The notes under the pieces were generated by a model that was given only the letters and a program-made list of their open reading frames with translations, did not search any database and was not told where the DNA came from. A DNA stretch of 64,000 nt. Source: Apteryx mantelli (Eukaryota; Chordata; Aves; Apterygiformes; Apterygidae). A program made the translations under genes and the position numbers. The DNA lies in contig NC_089979.1 in NCBI RefSeq assembly GCF_036417845.1, positions 120,499,415 to 120,563,414 on the forward strand, read 5' to 3'. Positions 49,801-61,100 of this stretch are shown in pieces. Numbering within the stretch: the stretch's first letter is position 1; every line of letters begins with the position of its first letter.

Positions 49801-52560
49801 TTTTTGTCTGTCTGAAGTATTTAGTTCTTCTGTTCCTTGGGGCTGCCTTTTACTGCTCATTTATGCAACAGCCAGCAGGCTGGGAAGCTACTTTTGTTTG
49901 GAGCCGCTAGCCGCTACCAGAGAACTGGTTAATAACTAATAATGGTCATACTTCAGATCTGCCACATACTTGTTTGGGGCTCCTAGGCAAATCACTTGGG
50001 TTCTCTGTGCCTCTACATATTAGGAAAATGGTGCTTACCAATCGTTGAGATTGATGGATGAAAGCGTATCATTTGACTGACTTATCATCATCACCATCAT
50101 AATTTCCAGTATTACATAAAACAAAAATAATTTCAAGTAATTATATAAAAAAAAAATTCAAGCCTGTCTTTGTTTCAATATTTTGTCCCTGAACACGTGT
50201 CCTAAATGCACTAATATGTACTTTAAAAAAAAACAGAGGAGCAAAGACACTCTGAAATATATCAATTTAAATAAAGTCTGTTTGAAAAATGACTGGAAAG
50301 ATGTATAGGTAGCTATTAGTCCTTAGTCTGCTCAGAAAGTTAATACATTACAAATAGGAATGGACATAACCAGTCTGCAGTATACAGGTTGATATCAGCT
50401 GAAAGAAAAGAAAAAAACCCCCAAATATGCTTCTTGGAAATTATATACCAGCTGCTGAAAAGAATTGCAAAGCTATTGAACTTAATGGATCTATACAAAT
50501 TTATTAGGATCTAGCATTACATGTGGCCAGCCATACATGTTCTCTGACGGAGACACAGGAACTTTTAAATTTGTTTGTTGCTTAAATTAGGGGTTGCTTA
50601 AATTAGGGGTGGCTGTGAGGAAGGAGGGTTTAAGCAAACTTGCATTAAAAGGACCTGTTCACGTGTTATCTTTACAGTATTCAAAGAAAGTCATATTTGA
50701 TTTTTGTTTCACAGAACATGTTTATAAGCCCTTTCATCTCTTTTCCTGTTTACCTCAGCTACGAAGCCCTCTATTTGTCTCAAAAACTCTTCTGTAACTG
50801 GCAGCTGCCCATTCAACATTTGCGAAACACCACATCTCAACCGTCTCCGCAAGCAATGGAATAAACCTCGTGCAAACACCCACACCCAAGAGAGGAACGG
50901 ACACGGAAGAAGGAGAAGGGGACCAGGACCAGCTGGGAGAGCGACGGCATCTTGCCAAGTCGAAGGTAACATCCATCCATGTTTAATGTGCTACCTTGAA
51001 AATAACTAGCTAATTCTGGTAATTTTGGTAAGCTGCAGAGAGACCTGCAACAGTTACGTCTCTCTTGATACTGTTTGGAGAGCTGATTTTTCACTTTGAC
51101 TGTTTGGGCCAACTGACGTGGAGAGGGGAGAAAATGGAAAAGGCTGTACTCTGGGAGTAAGCTGTCAAAGGAAGAGATGGCTTGAACAGCGTGAAGGCAG
51201 TTTGAATATCCGAGGTTGAGCATCTCCAGTCTCTGTGCAGCCCAGGAAAATCACTTTTGAATTATGCCAAACTCAGAGGCACCTTTTATAAATGTATATA
51301 TTATATATCTATTCCATCTGTATATCAATATTCATTATATTTTGATCATTTTTGGCTTTTTGCTGTTGAATCTATAGACTGCTTTTTAGGGTCCTCTGAC
51401 AAGCAACTCAGAAAAGCAAGCCTATTGCTGGGAGGCTTACAATCACAGTGTATCTGGCCATCATGCATGAAAAAAAAGATGAAAAGAGTTAGCAGTATAT
51501 ACTTTTCTACCCATGACATGCTGTATAAACAGTCATTATCATGTGACTCAACATCTTGATATTTAGGGGTCTATGCATCAAAACAAAATTGAAGTTAATA
51601 ATAGGTATGTCCTGTGTACAGCTGAAATTTTTACACAGGATTATACTCTCAGTGTAGATTGCAGCACTGCTTTTCTCCCATTATTCATTTTTCCTAAACA
51701 AAGAACTTTGTAGGGTTGAGGGCTGTATTTGTAACAGGTTTCTCTACATTACATATTGACTGGTGGAAACAGTCCTGGTGCCGCGGGGAAAGCTGAGGCA
51801 GTTCAGTGCGGCATAAGCAACATCAGCACCAGGAGCAGTGACAAATACGGGCCCCAGCACCCCTCTCCCGCACATCTGGATCTTCCTCTCTCCCTGCACA
51901 AGGTGGATCAGCCAGGCTAGAAGGGGTGGATTCTGATTTCTTCCTTTTCAATATGAAAATGTGTCTTGAGTGAGATCATTTTCACCATTATCTCACTTTC
52001 CATTCACCTGAGCAGTCTAACTGCAGTTTTTAACTCAGGGGAGCACATGCTCTACATTTAATGAATTAATCGCTGTCATTCTTGTTATTGCTACTGTTAA
52101 CAGCAATGATTACTACCAACGATTCTGTAAAAATAACACTTCTCTCTGTCTGCCGGTGTATTTTAAGTTCTTCTAAGAGCAGGCATAACATAGGTGAAAT
52201 ACACAAACGAACATTCAAGTTCTTTAGAAGTGAGAAGCAAAACTCCTTTGAAATTCTGTCTTTCAAAAGAGCCAATACTTCTTAAAGTACAAACACCTAA
52301 CTCTGCAGATCAGATCCCCTTTTGCAGTGGCCGTGAGGTGGCAGCTGAAAAACAGGGTGGCTAAAGCACTGACTCACTTTTGGAAAACAGGTCAGAATAT
52401 TTTAAAGCTGTATTCATTGTAATTCTTCAGAAATTACAAAGCGAGATCCTCTCCCTTGCAAATTGTATTGGCTTTCTCTAAACTAGAAAACTGAAGTTGG
52501 GCAAAACAGATAGGAGCTCGAAACTGCCGCTTTATGTCAGTAGACACAGCCGAGCTTTAC
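43856..52560. other. 8.7-kb non-coding interval upstream of the CCR8-like gene
   Basis: No coding exon recognised. It is AT-rich at 44.5-45.1 and 49.1-50.5 kb, with GC-richer patches at 45.1-45.35 and 48.05-48.3 kb. A 16-bp unit, TTGCTTAAATTAGGGG, is present twice in tandem at about 50,578-50,609. Regulatory elements for the receptor may lie here but none can be named from sequence alone. Confidence 0.45.
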
Positions 52561-52827
52561 ACCAGCTAACTCAGAGACGAGCGGCAGCCTCGCTTGGCAG
52601 CATGGCGCTCAGCACTGCAAGTAGTGCCATGTAGCCCCATGAGCTCCTTACTACCACAGCTGCTGTTGGATGCCCTTCTGCACCAGCTCGTGGAAAAAAT
52701 AATGTACGTGTCTCTGCACTGCTGGTGTCTGGCCCTGACCAGCTCAGCTAAAACTGTGGTTATGGTGACAGACAGTGGCTTCTGTAGTCAGGAGATGGAG
52801 ACTTTTATAAGGGTCTTTGTGATACAG

Positions 52828-52833
52828 GTAAGA
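52828..52833 (+). other. Candidate splice donor of a 5'-UTR exon of the CCR8-like gene
   Basis: GATACAG|GTAAGAAAG places a near-consensus donor at 52,827/52,828 on the coding strand. Joined to the acceptor at 53,215 it would remove a 388-bp intron and fuse an upstream leader to GTATCCGAGATG. CC-chemokine receptor genes commonly have such a 5'-UTR intron. The exon's 5' end and promoter are not visible; a TTTTATAA at 52,803 lies too close to the donor to be its TATA box. Confidence 0.45.
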
Positions 52834-53193
52834 AAGTCCTGTTCTCCATGCCAAGTCCAAGGAAACCCAGATTCTTAGATCAGGCACAGGTTTTGTACCA
52901 TTTTGCGCTGTTATAACTATTCGGACCACAAATTGTTCCCCCTCACTATAATGAGGAGGGGCTAACCCGCTGGCATGGTGGTGGTTTTGGGGGAACCTAG
53001 TGTCCTGGGGCTCACGCTGATGCATGCACAGGAGTGACTGCAGCGGAGCCACTGGGTAGTAGGGCTGCCCTAGCCAGCGAGCCGGAGGCCACCTTCTGTG
53101 GTCCCCCCTGCTGACCTGCTGGCCCAAGGCGGCACAGAGCAGCGGGGCCGAAGGGCACCCTGGGAGACCTGTGCCGGAAGAGCCAGCCCTTCA

Positions 53194-53215
53194 CCTCTCA
53201 CTCTTTCCTGCGCAG
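53194..53215 (+). other. 3' splice site just before the CCR8-like start codon
   Basis: A pyrimidine-rich tract, CTCTCACTCTTTCCTGCGCAG, ends at 53,215, ten bases before the ATG. It matches a vertebrate acceptor well. It shows that the frame upstream of it, which stays open to a GTG at 53,171, is intron and not protein. Confidence 0.75.
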
Positions 53216-53224
53216 GTATCCGAG

Positions 53225-54280
53225 ATGAATCCCACGAGCCAGTCCCCCGGCACAACGGAATATGACTATACATATGATGAAAACACTGCTCCGTGCGATG
53301 AAGGAAATAGTTTTCACAGGTTTAAATCCCTCTTCTTGCCTATCCTTTACTGCCTTGTGTTCATCTTCTGCCTCCTGGGAAACTCCTTGGTCCTTTGGGT
53401 TCTTGTGACCAGGAAGAGGCTGACCACGATGACTGATGTCTGCCTGCTGAACCTCGCGGTCTCTGATATGCTCTTCGTTTTGCCTCTCCCTTTCCAAGCC
53501 CGCTATGCTTCAGACCAGTGGGTTTTTGGCACTGCTATGTGCAAGATAACAGCTGGCATTTATTACACAGGTTTTTACAGTAGTATTTTCTTTATAACCC
53601 TCATGAGCATAGACAGGTATATAGCAATTGTCCATGCTGTCTACGCTGTGAGGATACGGACGGCCTCTTGTGGCATAATTATCAGTTTAATCCTGTGGTT
53701 GGTGGCTGGCTTGGCTTCTGTACCCAACATCGTGTTCAACCAGCAGCTGGAGATTGAGCAGTCTGTGCAGTGTGTCCCCACATATCCCCCAGGTGGCAAT
53801 ACCTGGAAGGTTGCGTCTCAGTTTGTAACCAATATCTTGGGCCTTTTGATTCCCCTCAGCATCCTTGTTTACTGCTATGCCCAGATACTGAAAAACCTGC
53901 AAAAATGCAAAAATCGGAACAAGATCAAGGCAATCAAGATGATTTTCATCATTGTCATTGTTTTCTTCCTCTTCTGGGCTCCCTTCAACATCGCGCTATT
54001 CCTAGACTCCCTGCAGAGCCTGTACCTCATCAATGACTGCAAGGTGAGCTACTGGATAGCCCTGGCCCTGCAGCTGACTGAAACGGTTTCCTTCATCCAC
54101 TGCTGCTTGAACCCCATGATCTATGCATTTGCTGGGGTGATGTTCAAGGCCCATCTTAAAGGAATATTTCAGTCCTGTGTTCGTCTCTTCTCGAGTACTG
54201 CTGGAGGCGTTGTGTCTGGTCAGTCATTTTCGGCACCCACCCAGCTCTCCGGCTGCTCTGACAGCACAGGGATGCTGTAA
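53225..54280 (+). CDS. CCR8L: CC-chemokine receptor, CCR8-like
   Basis: Complete single-exon frame of 351 residues, a seven-transmembrane Gi-coupled receptor at the plasma membrane. N-terminus with YDYTY (13-17), likely tyrosine-sulfated for ligand binding; LLGNSLVLW in TM1 (50-58); LAVSD in TM2; QWVFG before C106, which pairs with C183; C24 pairs with C272; FYSSIFFITLMSIDRY (117-132) with a full DRYIAIVHAVYA motif; FWAPFN in TM6 (250-255); HCCLNPMIY in TM7 (292-300); Ser/Thr-rich tail for arrestin control. The TM3 region and DRY/HAVYA block match human CCR8 best from memory, with CCR4 second. In chicken a CCR8-like gene sits in this cluster, so CCR8L is the likely name, but direct orthology to mammalian CCR8 (which lies elsewhere, near CX3CR1) is not shown. 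The ATG at 53,225 is chosen because it follows a splice acceptor. It faces away from XCR1, 38 kb to the left. Confidence 0.88.
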   Translation: MNPTSQSPGTTEYDYTYDENTAPCDEGNSFHRFKSLFLPILYCLVFIFCLLGNSLVLWVLVTRKRLTTMTDVCLLNLAVSDMLFVLPLPFQARYASDQWVFGTAMCKITAGIYYTGFYSSIFFITLMSIDRYIAIVHAVYAVRIRTASCGIIISLILWLVAGLASVPNIVFNQQLEIEQSVQCVPTYPPGGNTWKVASQFVTNILGLLIPLSILVYCYAQILKNLQKCKNRNKIKAIKMIFIIVIVFFLFWAPFNIALFLDSLQSLYLINDCKVSYWIALALQLTETVSFIHCCLNPMIYAFAGVMFKAHLKGIFQSCVRLFSSTAGGVVSGQSFSAPTQLSGCSDSTGML

Positions 54281-55170
54281 ACCACCCTGGGCTACCTTCT
54301 TCTGGAGGGAGTAGTTGCCCTAAGCACTGACACAGTCCCGTAGGCTATACCATGTGTGTGGCATCCTCCTGGGGTGACCCAGCATATGCATACTTCCTCT
54401 TGGGATGAGCTGTGAAATACTGTGCAGTCAGCCGCAGCGTTAATTTTCTATGACCACCAGCACATTCATAAGATGGCAACCCTCCAAGCTTGCTCAAGAG
54501 TAATCTTTAAATAAGTTTTAGAATTTTTTTAATATACTTAAGCAAACAGGGTGCTTCTTCTAGTACATATTTTCTCCTCTGATGAAAGTATTGCTTTTGC
54601 CTCACTCCCAAATATGCTCTGACTTGCAGGAGCTGTTTCATATGTGAATCCCTACATCCCTGGGATTGGAGTGGGACATTCCTCTGGGAGGCAGGGAAGG
54701 GGACAGATATGGTCTTACTTTGTATTGCAAAGAGGGAATCACCTTAGCCACCATCATCACTCCCTCCCTTTGCCTCAGCTCCCAAACAAAGGGGCAACTC
54801 AGCTTGAGCCTTTGTCACTTCTCTGTGGGAAGCTGCTGGGGTCTTGGCTGGGGGTCCCTGGAGCCACTGCCGCCCAGAGCAGCCTTTCACTGCAATGCCT
54901 TCAAAAACAGCAAATCAACACCTCCAGCTGTTCCCTACACTGGTTACTTGTAGCCTATATAAGCTGAATATGTCAACACCAACACAGTCTGCTAGTCTGT
55001 GTTCTCTGTGGAGGTGGTGGTCCTCCAGTTCTGTGCCCTCACCATTTGCTGTCAAATGTAAATATCACAAAATAGCATGTATCACATCAGCTCAGAGTCT
55101 CTTTCTCCATATGTTATTTTCTGCCATTTTAGAAATGTTTTCTTGAATAAAACGTATTAACTGTACCTTT
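54281..55170 (+). other. 3' UTR of the CCR8-like gene
   Basis: Non-coding sequence from the TAA stop to the poly(A) signal. It contains an AT-rich tract at about 54,500-54,545 but no earlier AATAAA. The length, about 870 bases, is ordinary for a chemokine receptor. Confidence 0.65.
55146..55151 (+). terminator. Poly(A) signal AATAAA of the CCR8-like gene
   Basis: TTGAATAAAACG, followed 15-35 bases on by a GT-rich stretch (TTTGTATGTCTTGG) as expected of a cleavage site with its downstream element. It is the first AATAAA on this strand after the stop. Confidence 0.75.
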
Positions 55171-58100
55171 GTATGTCTTGGCTGCTGAAAGTTTTTCCAG
55201 GGACCTGCAATCCTCGATTAAAATGAAGAAAGGATGCTCTTACTGATTTTCAGTCTGTGTCCTGTAAAATACATCTGATGGAATTGAGAGGTGCCCTGGA
55301 GCTTCCCAGCAAAAAAAGGGCCTGTCTCCACTTTCCTGCTAAGCAACATTTGTTCTCAAAATCCCCCCCAAAATTCGCAATAAAAAAATAACATTTATGT
55401 TGGGGTAATATTCCTGCAACCTAATTTTTAGAAGTTTAACAAGAGATTACCTGAAACTATGGGAAATACACAGCCTAGGTATCGCTAAAGGCTGTATTTT
55501 CTAGGGTAAGAAAAAATGTAAGAAAAAGTTTATCTTTCTTTCTGAAAATATAAATGCATCTATTTTTTGACTCCTAAGAATTTAAAATATGTTTCCAACC
55601 CTAGTACCAAATGGTTCTTGTCACTAACTATATAAGAAAGATAGCAAAGACTTCTTTCATTTGTAAGAGATAGTTAACATTTCTAGATTTTATTTCCCAA
55701 ATGGGTAAGAAATACACTGCAACTTAATTATCATATTTTTTACTTTTCTGAAGACTTTTAGGTATTTAGAAAATGAAGCCCTCTATTGACATATTTCTGT
55801 GTTTCTTACTGTGCAGGCGCTTTAATGATTAAAAAGATACACAGGCCAGGATCTCAGGTCAGATACCTTCTCCTGTGACCCTTTTGGTGTTTGGGCAAAA
55901 ATAATTCTGTTTAAAATGTGCAGTAAAATTTACTATCTTACCTGTTGATGCTCTAGGTGAAAATGGAAGGGAGAAGAAACAGAAGTTTCGTGTATATTCT
56001 TTCTTATATGGTATTTTGAGAAGAAGGGGGGATGGAAAAGTTTTCTGGCCAGCTCTCACCCCCTCACACTATCCCATTGAACTGTGTCACTGCAGTTTAT
56101 ATAGCACAAAACTGGCAACTGAAAGTTTTGTTACTTGGCTGCCTGGAAAAGATGCAAGGTGGCATTGATCAAAGAGGGGGTGCTGGTCCTGTCTGGACTG
56201 CATGGGATTTACAGGACCAAGGAGCTACCTTCAAGGGTATAGAGTATCTGTGGAGACTGTCCTGCCTCTAGGTTTTAGGAAGTGATTGTGTCCTAAACAG
56301 CAGCTTTTTGGCATCTTTTTTCCTGATTGAAATTGAGCAGTTGTGAAACAGCAAACAATTTGCCCTGACCAATTTGTTTTGTCAAGAACTGCACAAACCT
56401 CTCCCCCCCCCCAACAAAAAAAAACAACCAAAACCAGGCACTGCCATCATGAAATTTTGCAAGTGGAAACCTAAAATGCATCAAAGATACTCTTGCATCA
56501 TTGAAACAGCAGTGTTTCCAGCAGAAGACTAGGGCTCCTCTGGGTTACAAGACAAGGGTCAAACTCTTTGGTTTCTCTTACTCTTTCGCATAGCTTCCAC
56601 TGAAATCAAGCAGCGAGGGGAGCAGTAGCAGAATTTAGCCTAAATGATAGGTTAAGCTTTAAATGAAGAAGGCAAAAAGGAGGTTTTGCTGGGTTCACTG
56701 TAGAGCTTCCTCTTCCTCCTCCTTCACTGCTGCATTTAAAGTCCGAGTATTTAAGAATTCCGAAAGGTAGATCGAAACCCCCATCCTCTGCTCAGGCACA
56801 GCTCAGTACCCTTGATCTCTAGTCGATCGAGATGACAGATTCTTAGGACTTTTCCTTTCAAAAGGATCTTTCTGTGTCTAATGTGGCTGCAAAAAGGAAT
56901 AATGTAAGTAGCTATTTTGCTCCTTTTATTGTATGAGCTACCAGAACAGAGACACAAAAACCCATCGGCACCAAAAATGCTCATGCAGAGCAGAGCTCTC
57001 AGAAGCCTTGTGCCTCTTCTTTAAATGTGTAATTTAATTCTTAATGTTGTCAGCCCACAGGATTTTTTGCTACTCTTGCATGTCATCAGCAAGTAAAGAA
57101 TCTAGGTAGATGCACAGCAAAGTTCAAAATTTTTTGTGCTTCTATGCCCTGAAACAATTATGGATAACAGCACTGTTAGATCAAAAGCACAGTGAAGTGC
57201 TACACTAGTAGGATAATATCAAGGAACTGGTACTGCCATTTCCTCCATTATAAATTTTGTTTTATGTAGGAATTTGTCAACAACAATCTGGCCTCTTCCA
57301 CAGACACAATATTCTCCTTGGAATAAAACAGGTAGCAGAAGGGCTGTTTCCTCATTTTGAAGGGTTATGACACAATGCAAAATTAGTAAAAGAATTTTCT
57401 AATCTGCTTGTAATCAAAATGCTGGAATCAGCTAGTTTTCATGTGCTGAGATGTTGGCATCTGCAAATAACACTGCAAAAGCACTGAGGAACATTCAGAT
57501 TTGATGCCATGGACTTCCTGGTCTTGCGGGTGGTAATGTGAATATATATGCCAAAGATATCTGGCCCGATCTTGTTCCATTGCTTCCAGTAGAAAGTTGA
57601 TTATTATTGTGAAGGAGGTGGAATGAGGAAATTACTGCTGTGAGTAGAACAATCTCCTAATTAGATGCTGCACAACTACAGCAATCAATGTTCTCCAAGA
57701 ACTGAGCTGTTACACCTATGAGTGGTGTCACATTGCCAGCTAAAGTGCTAAGTACCACTTTTCATATGTGGTAACATTTCCCTAGCTAGTTCTAAAATGT
57801 GTCTGAATCTGTTTGAACTTTCTACCTCTTGATTTTCATTTAACATGTTTCATAATTCTTCACTTTCCTGTTTCATTTTTCTCTGCTGTTTTGTAGTATA
57901 AAGCCTATGACTCTATGACAGGAAAGTCTGATCTTGTTCTTATCCAAGACCATTTGGCAGAGTAAAACAAAACATCCAAATCTGTGAGCGCTCAAAAACT
58001 CTGCCCAGATTTTTTTTAATAAATAAAGTATAAGAAAACTGTTCAGCAGTGCCAAGTAGAACTAGGAAAGAAAGAGAAGCCTCATATAAGAGGTGGTGGT

Positions 58101-61100
58101 GATTCCTGCAGACTTTTCTGCAGCCTGAGAAGCAAGGTTCTCAGGATTTGCAATGTTCCTCAATCATATTGGCTTGCCATGAGACAGCCAACCTTAGGAA
58201 GAAGCGAGATTGAATTTTAGATGTGTCCATTTGGCCCACCACCCCAAGCTGAGATCATGAGAAACATGTTTTGACGAGGGCTCAGGAAGTCAGCTGGACC
58301 TCCTGAGAGATAAAAAGAGTGAACATGGGAAATTATTTTCCAGGAAGAAAAATATCTTAAAGCTAGGTTCTGTCTATTCAGGAACAATATTTTGAGGTTG
58401 TGCACACTCTTGCTCTCTCTCTTCAGCTTCATGAAGCCTCACTTTTTCCATAATGAAAGAATGAAGAGTTGTACCTCGTTTGAGAGCAGAGAAGAGCACT
58501 GTATTGGTCTGTGTTCATTTGGATTTGTCCCGATCCCCTAGCAGGCGTTGATTTCTGTGACCTAGCTAAGCAGCTATGGCCTCCCAACAGGAGCAGTGAC
58601 AGAAGAACAAGGGAGACAACCCACAGAGTTTGTAGAAAATGTTTACTTACCTTACTTTTTCCATGTTTTGGGGAGGAAAACTGGACATTCATTTCTGACT
58701 AAATACCAAAATTTTGTTTATTCAGCTTTCTGATTGCATCTGCTCAAGCTGCTGGACTAAAATTAAAGAGAAAAGCACAGGTAAGATTCTCAGTTAAGAT
58801 GCCTAAGGCGTATGAAAGAGGGGGAATCAATCCATAGAAACCACCTGCTGAAGTGATATCAGAAATGACGCAATACTTCAGGATGATACAGCTCTGGTAG
58901 AAAAATCACATTAAACTTCTTCTCATAATACTAAATTACTTACTCTAGTGTTCTCAGTGAGTCTGAGAAACCATTAGTATATGTTTCTGAAAAACTAAAG
59001 GGTTTTTGCCCTCCCACCAGATGTATTTTGCTGCCAATCAGATGCTGATGGCAGTGGCCCCTTGACAGACTCCTGCCACTGGCAGCTCCAAGCAGGTGTC
59101 AGGCCCTGGAACTACACACTCTCAACAGGTTGCAATATTTGGCAACTAGTTTATGAAATCCTGAAGACATTGCAGTTTTTTTGACAATATCAAGGTTAGC
59201 TAACAAGTCACACATGCTAGACAGTAAAGACGTAGAAAAAGTGTCCTTTACATGCTAGAAGTTACTTTTTTTCCAGTGTGATTTCTATAATGGGCAGTAC
59301 AGAACCATGAAGAGAAAACAGTCACCTTCAAAATGAGAAACGTGCCTACACAGTATCACAGAGGGAGATCATTTCATACAAACCTATGAAGTCAAAAAAG
59401 CATGCTGCTGAGCTCAGGCCAATGAGCAGCTGAGTGCTATGACTAATAATAAGTCTGTTGCTGCTCCTGGACCTAGCTTTTATGTCTCTGTACTCCACAA
59501 AGTAAACACACTTCTCCACTTATTAAGAACTATGCACCAAAAATGTCCATAGCACTGGCTTTTGGGAAGTCACTCAGTTTTTCCAGTGCTTCACGGACAT
59601 GAATATCAGTGGTCTGTGACAGTGAGAACACGGGAGATGTGAAGAAGCCCCTGACTGCATAGCTGGGAGAGGAGATTTTTTAACAGATAGGACAAAGCCA
59701 GATAGTCCCATCGGCTGCCTGGGAACCTAGAACAGGGTGTCTAAAAAGGGTATGGCAATAAAACATTGGTTGTCAGAAGTAAATGGAAAAACAGTGAGAG
59801 AAACTGGCTGCTGGCAATCACTGAGCTGCCTCTCAAGTTGTTTTTGAAGCAAATGAATTTGGGATCCACATTTGCTTTGGCCCAGAGAAAAGGGAAGTTT
59901 ACTCAGGAGCTCGTGTATACCCTCAGTCTGACTTGCCTGGACTGTCTGGGTCATGGGGAATGGTACGTGCCCAGCATCTGTGCTAACTAAACTGCAGGGA
60001 CTGATGCACAGATGTGACTGGTGTGTAGACTTATCTGACGCAGTTACTACCAGGGGCTCACAGCAGAGTTGCCACTTCCCTCAAATTGGAGAAGAGCTCC
60101 TGGAGAGCGGAGTCACATGTGACCTGCAGGTGCCGTCACTCCCTCTGAGCAGCCGAAAGGAACGCATGAAGAAAGAACGGAACCTGGGAAGGAGTGAAAC
60201 CATACATGCACATTTTGATATGAAGAAAATGGGCCTTGTGGTTATTGGCAAATTACAGATTTCTAGGAAAAACATTTATTCCTAAATTTAGAAATATGCA
60301 ACATGTTCTCTTAGGCAGGCACTTCAAGAAGTCAGTGGGTTCAGGTCAGACCTCAGATAGCCTGTTGTTACACCAAGGGCCTGCTAAAAACGGACCAGAG
60401 ATTGCTCCGAGTCCCTCGCTAAACTCCTATGCTACCGCAGAGTGCTGGTGTGAGCAGAGACTTGGCAGTACACACAGATACTTACACACAGACACAGGCA
60501 TAGAGGTGGTTATCTAAGTATTTCTATCCTTTTTTTTTTTTTTAAACCATGTTACATGTCTCTAGTGCAGCTAGTAATAAAGGTATACAAATTTCATGCT
60601 GAGTGTTTGCAGTTCTGAGGGGGAAAAAGAATATCCCCCTTCAAATCTGTTTCCTTAGACCTGTCACAGGAACAGCATCAAGCCTCAGGGGCAGTTTTTT
60701 GGAATCATTGCCTTCCTCACTGTCAAGTAAAATGCATGTTTCAAATAACCTGAATACAAGATAACACACGTATACTCATTTCTAGGTCTGGCCCTGCACC
60801 CAGAATCCAGCTGGCTGCCCCTTTGTCCCTCCAGGGGCAAGATCTTCCTGGGCTTCTCCCTGCTTGCAAACAGCATGGCAGCTCCTGCCTCTGTTTCCCT
60901 CCTGCCTTTTCTGATGTGCATCTCTGCAAGCTCAGGTGCTGTGCTTTCACCTTGTTTTTGTATCCCACCCATTTGTTCCACATTCTCTTTTAATGCCATT
61001 ACAGCTGCCCTTATCACTTAAAGTGCATAAAATCCAGGTGTCACATATAATCTGTATAGTTGTTGCATGATAAAAGATCAACCTACTCATCTCTCAGTGG

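Noticed and set aside
53171-53224. 18-residue N-terminal extension of the CCR8-like receptor
   Set aside because: Starts at GTG and crosses a clear splice acceptor at 53,215; the ATG at 53,225 gives a normal receptor N-terminus.
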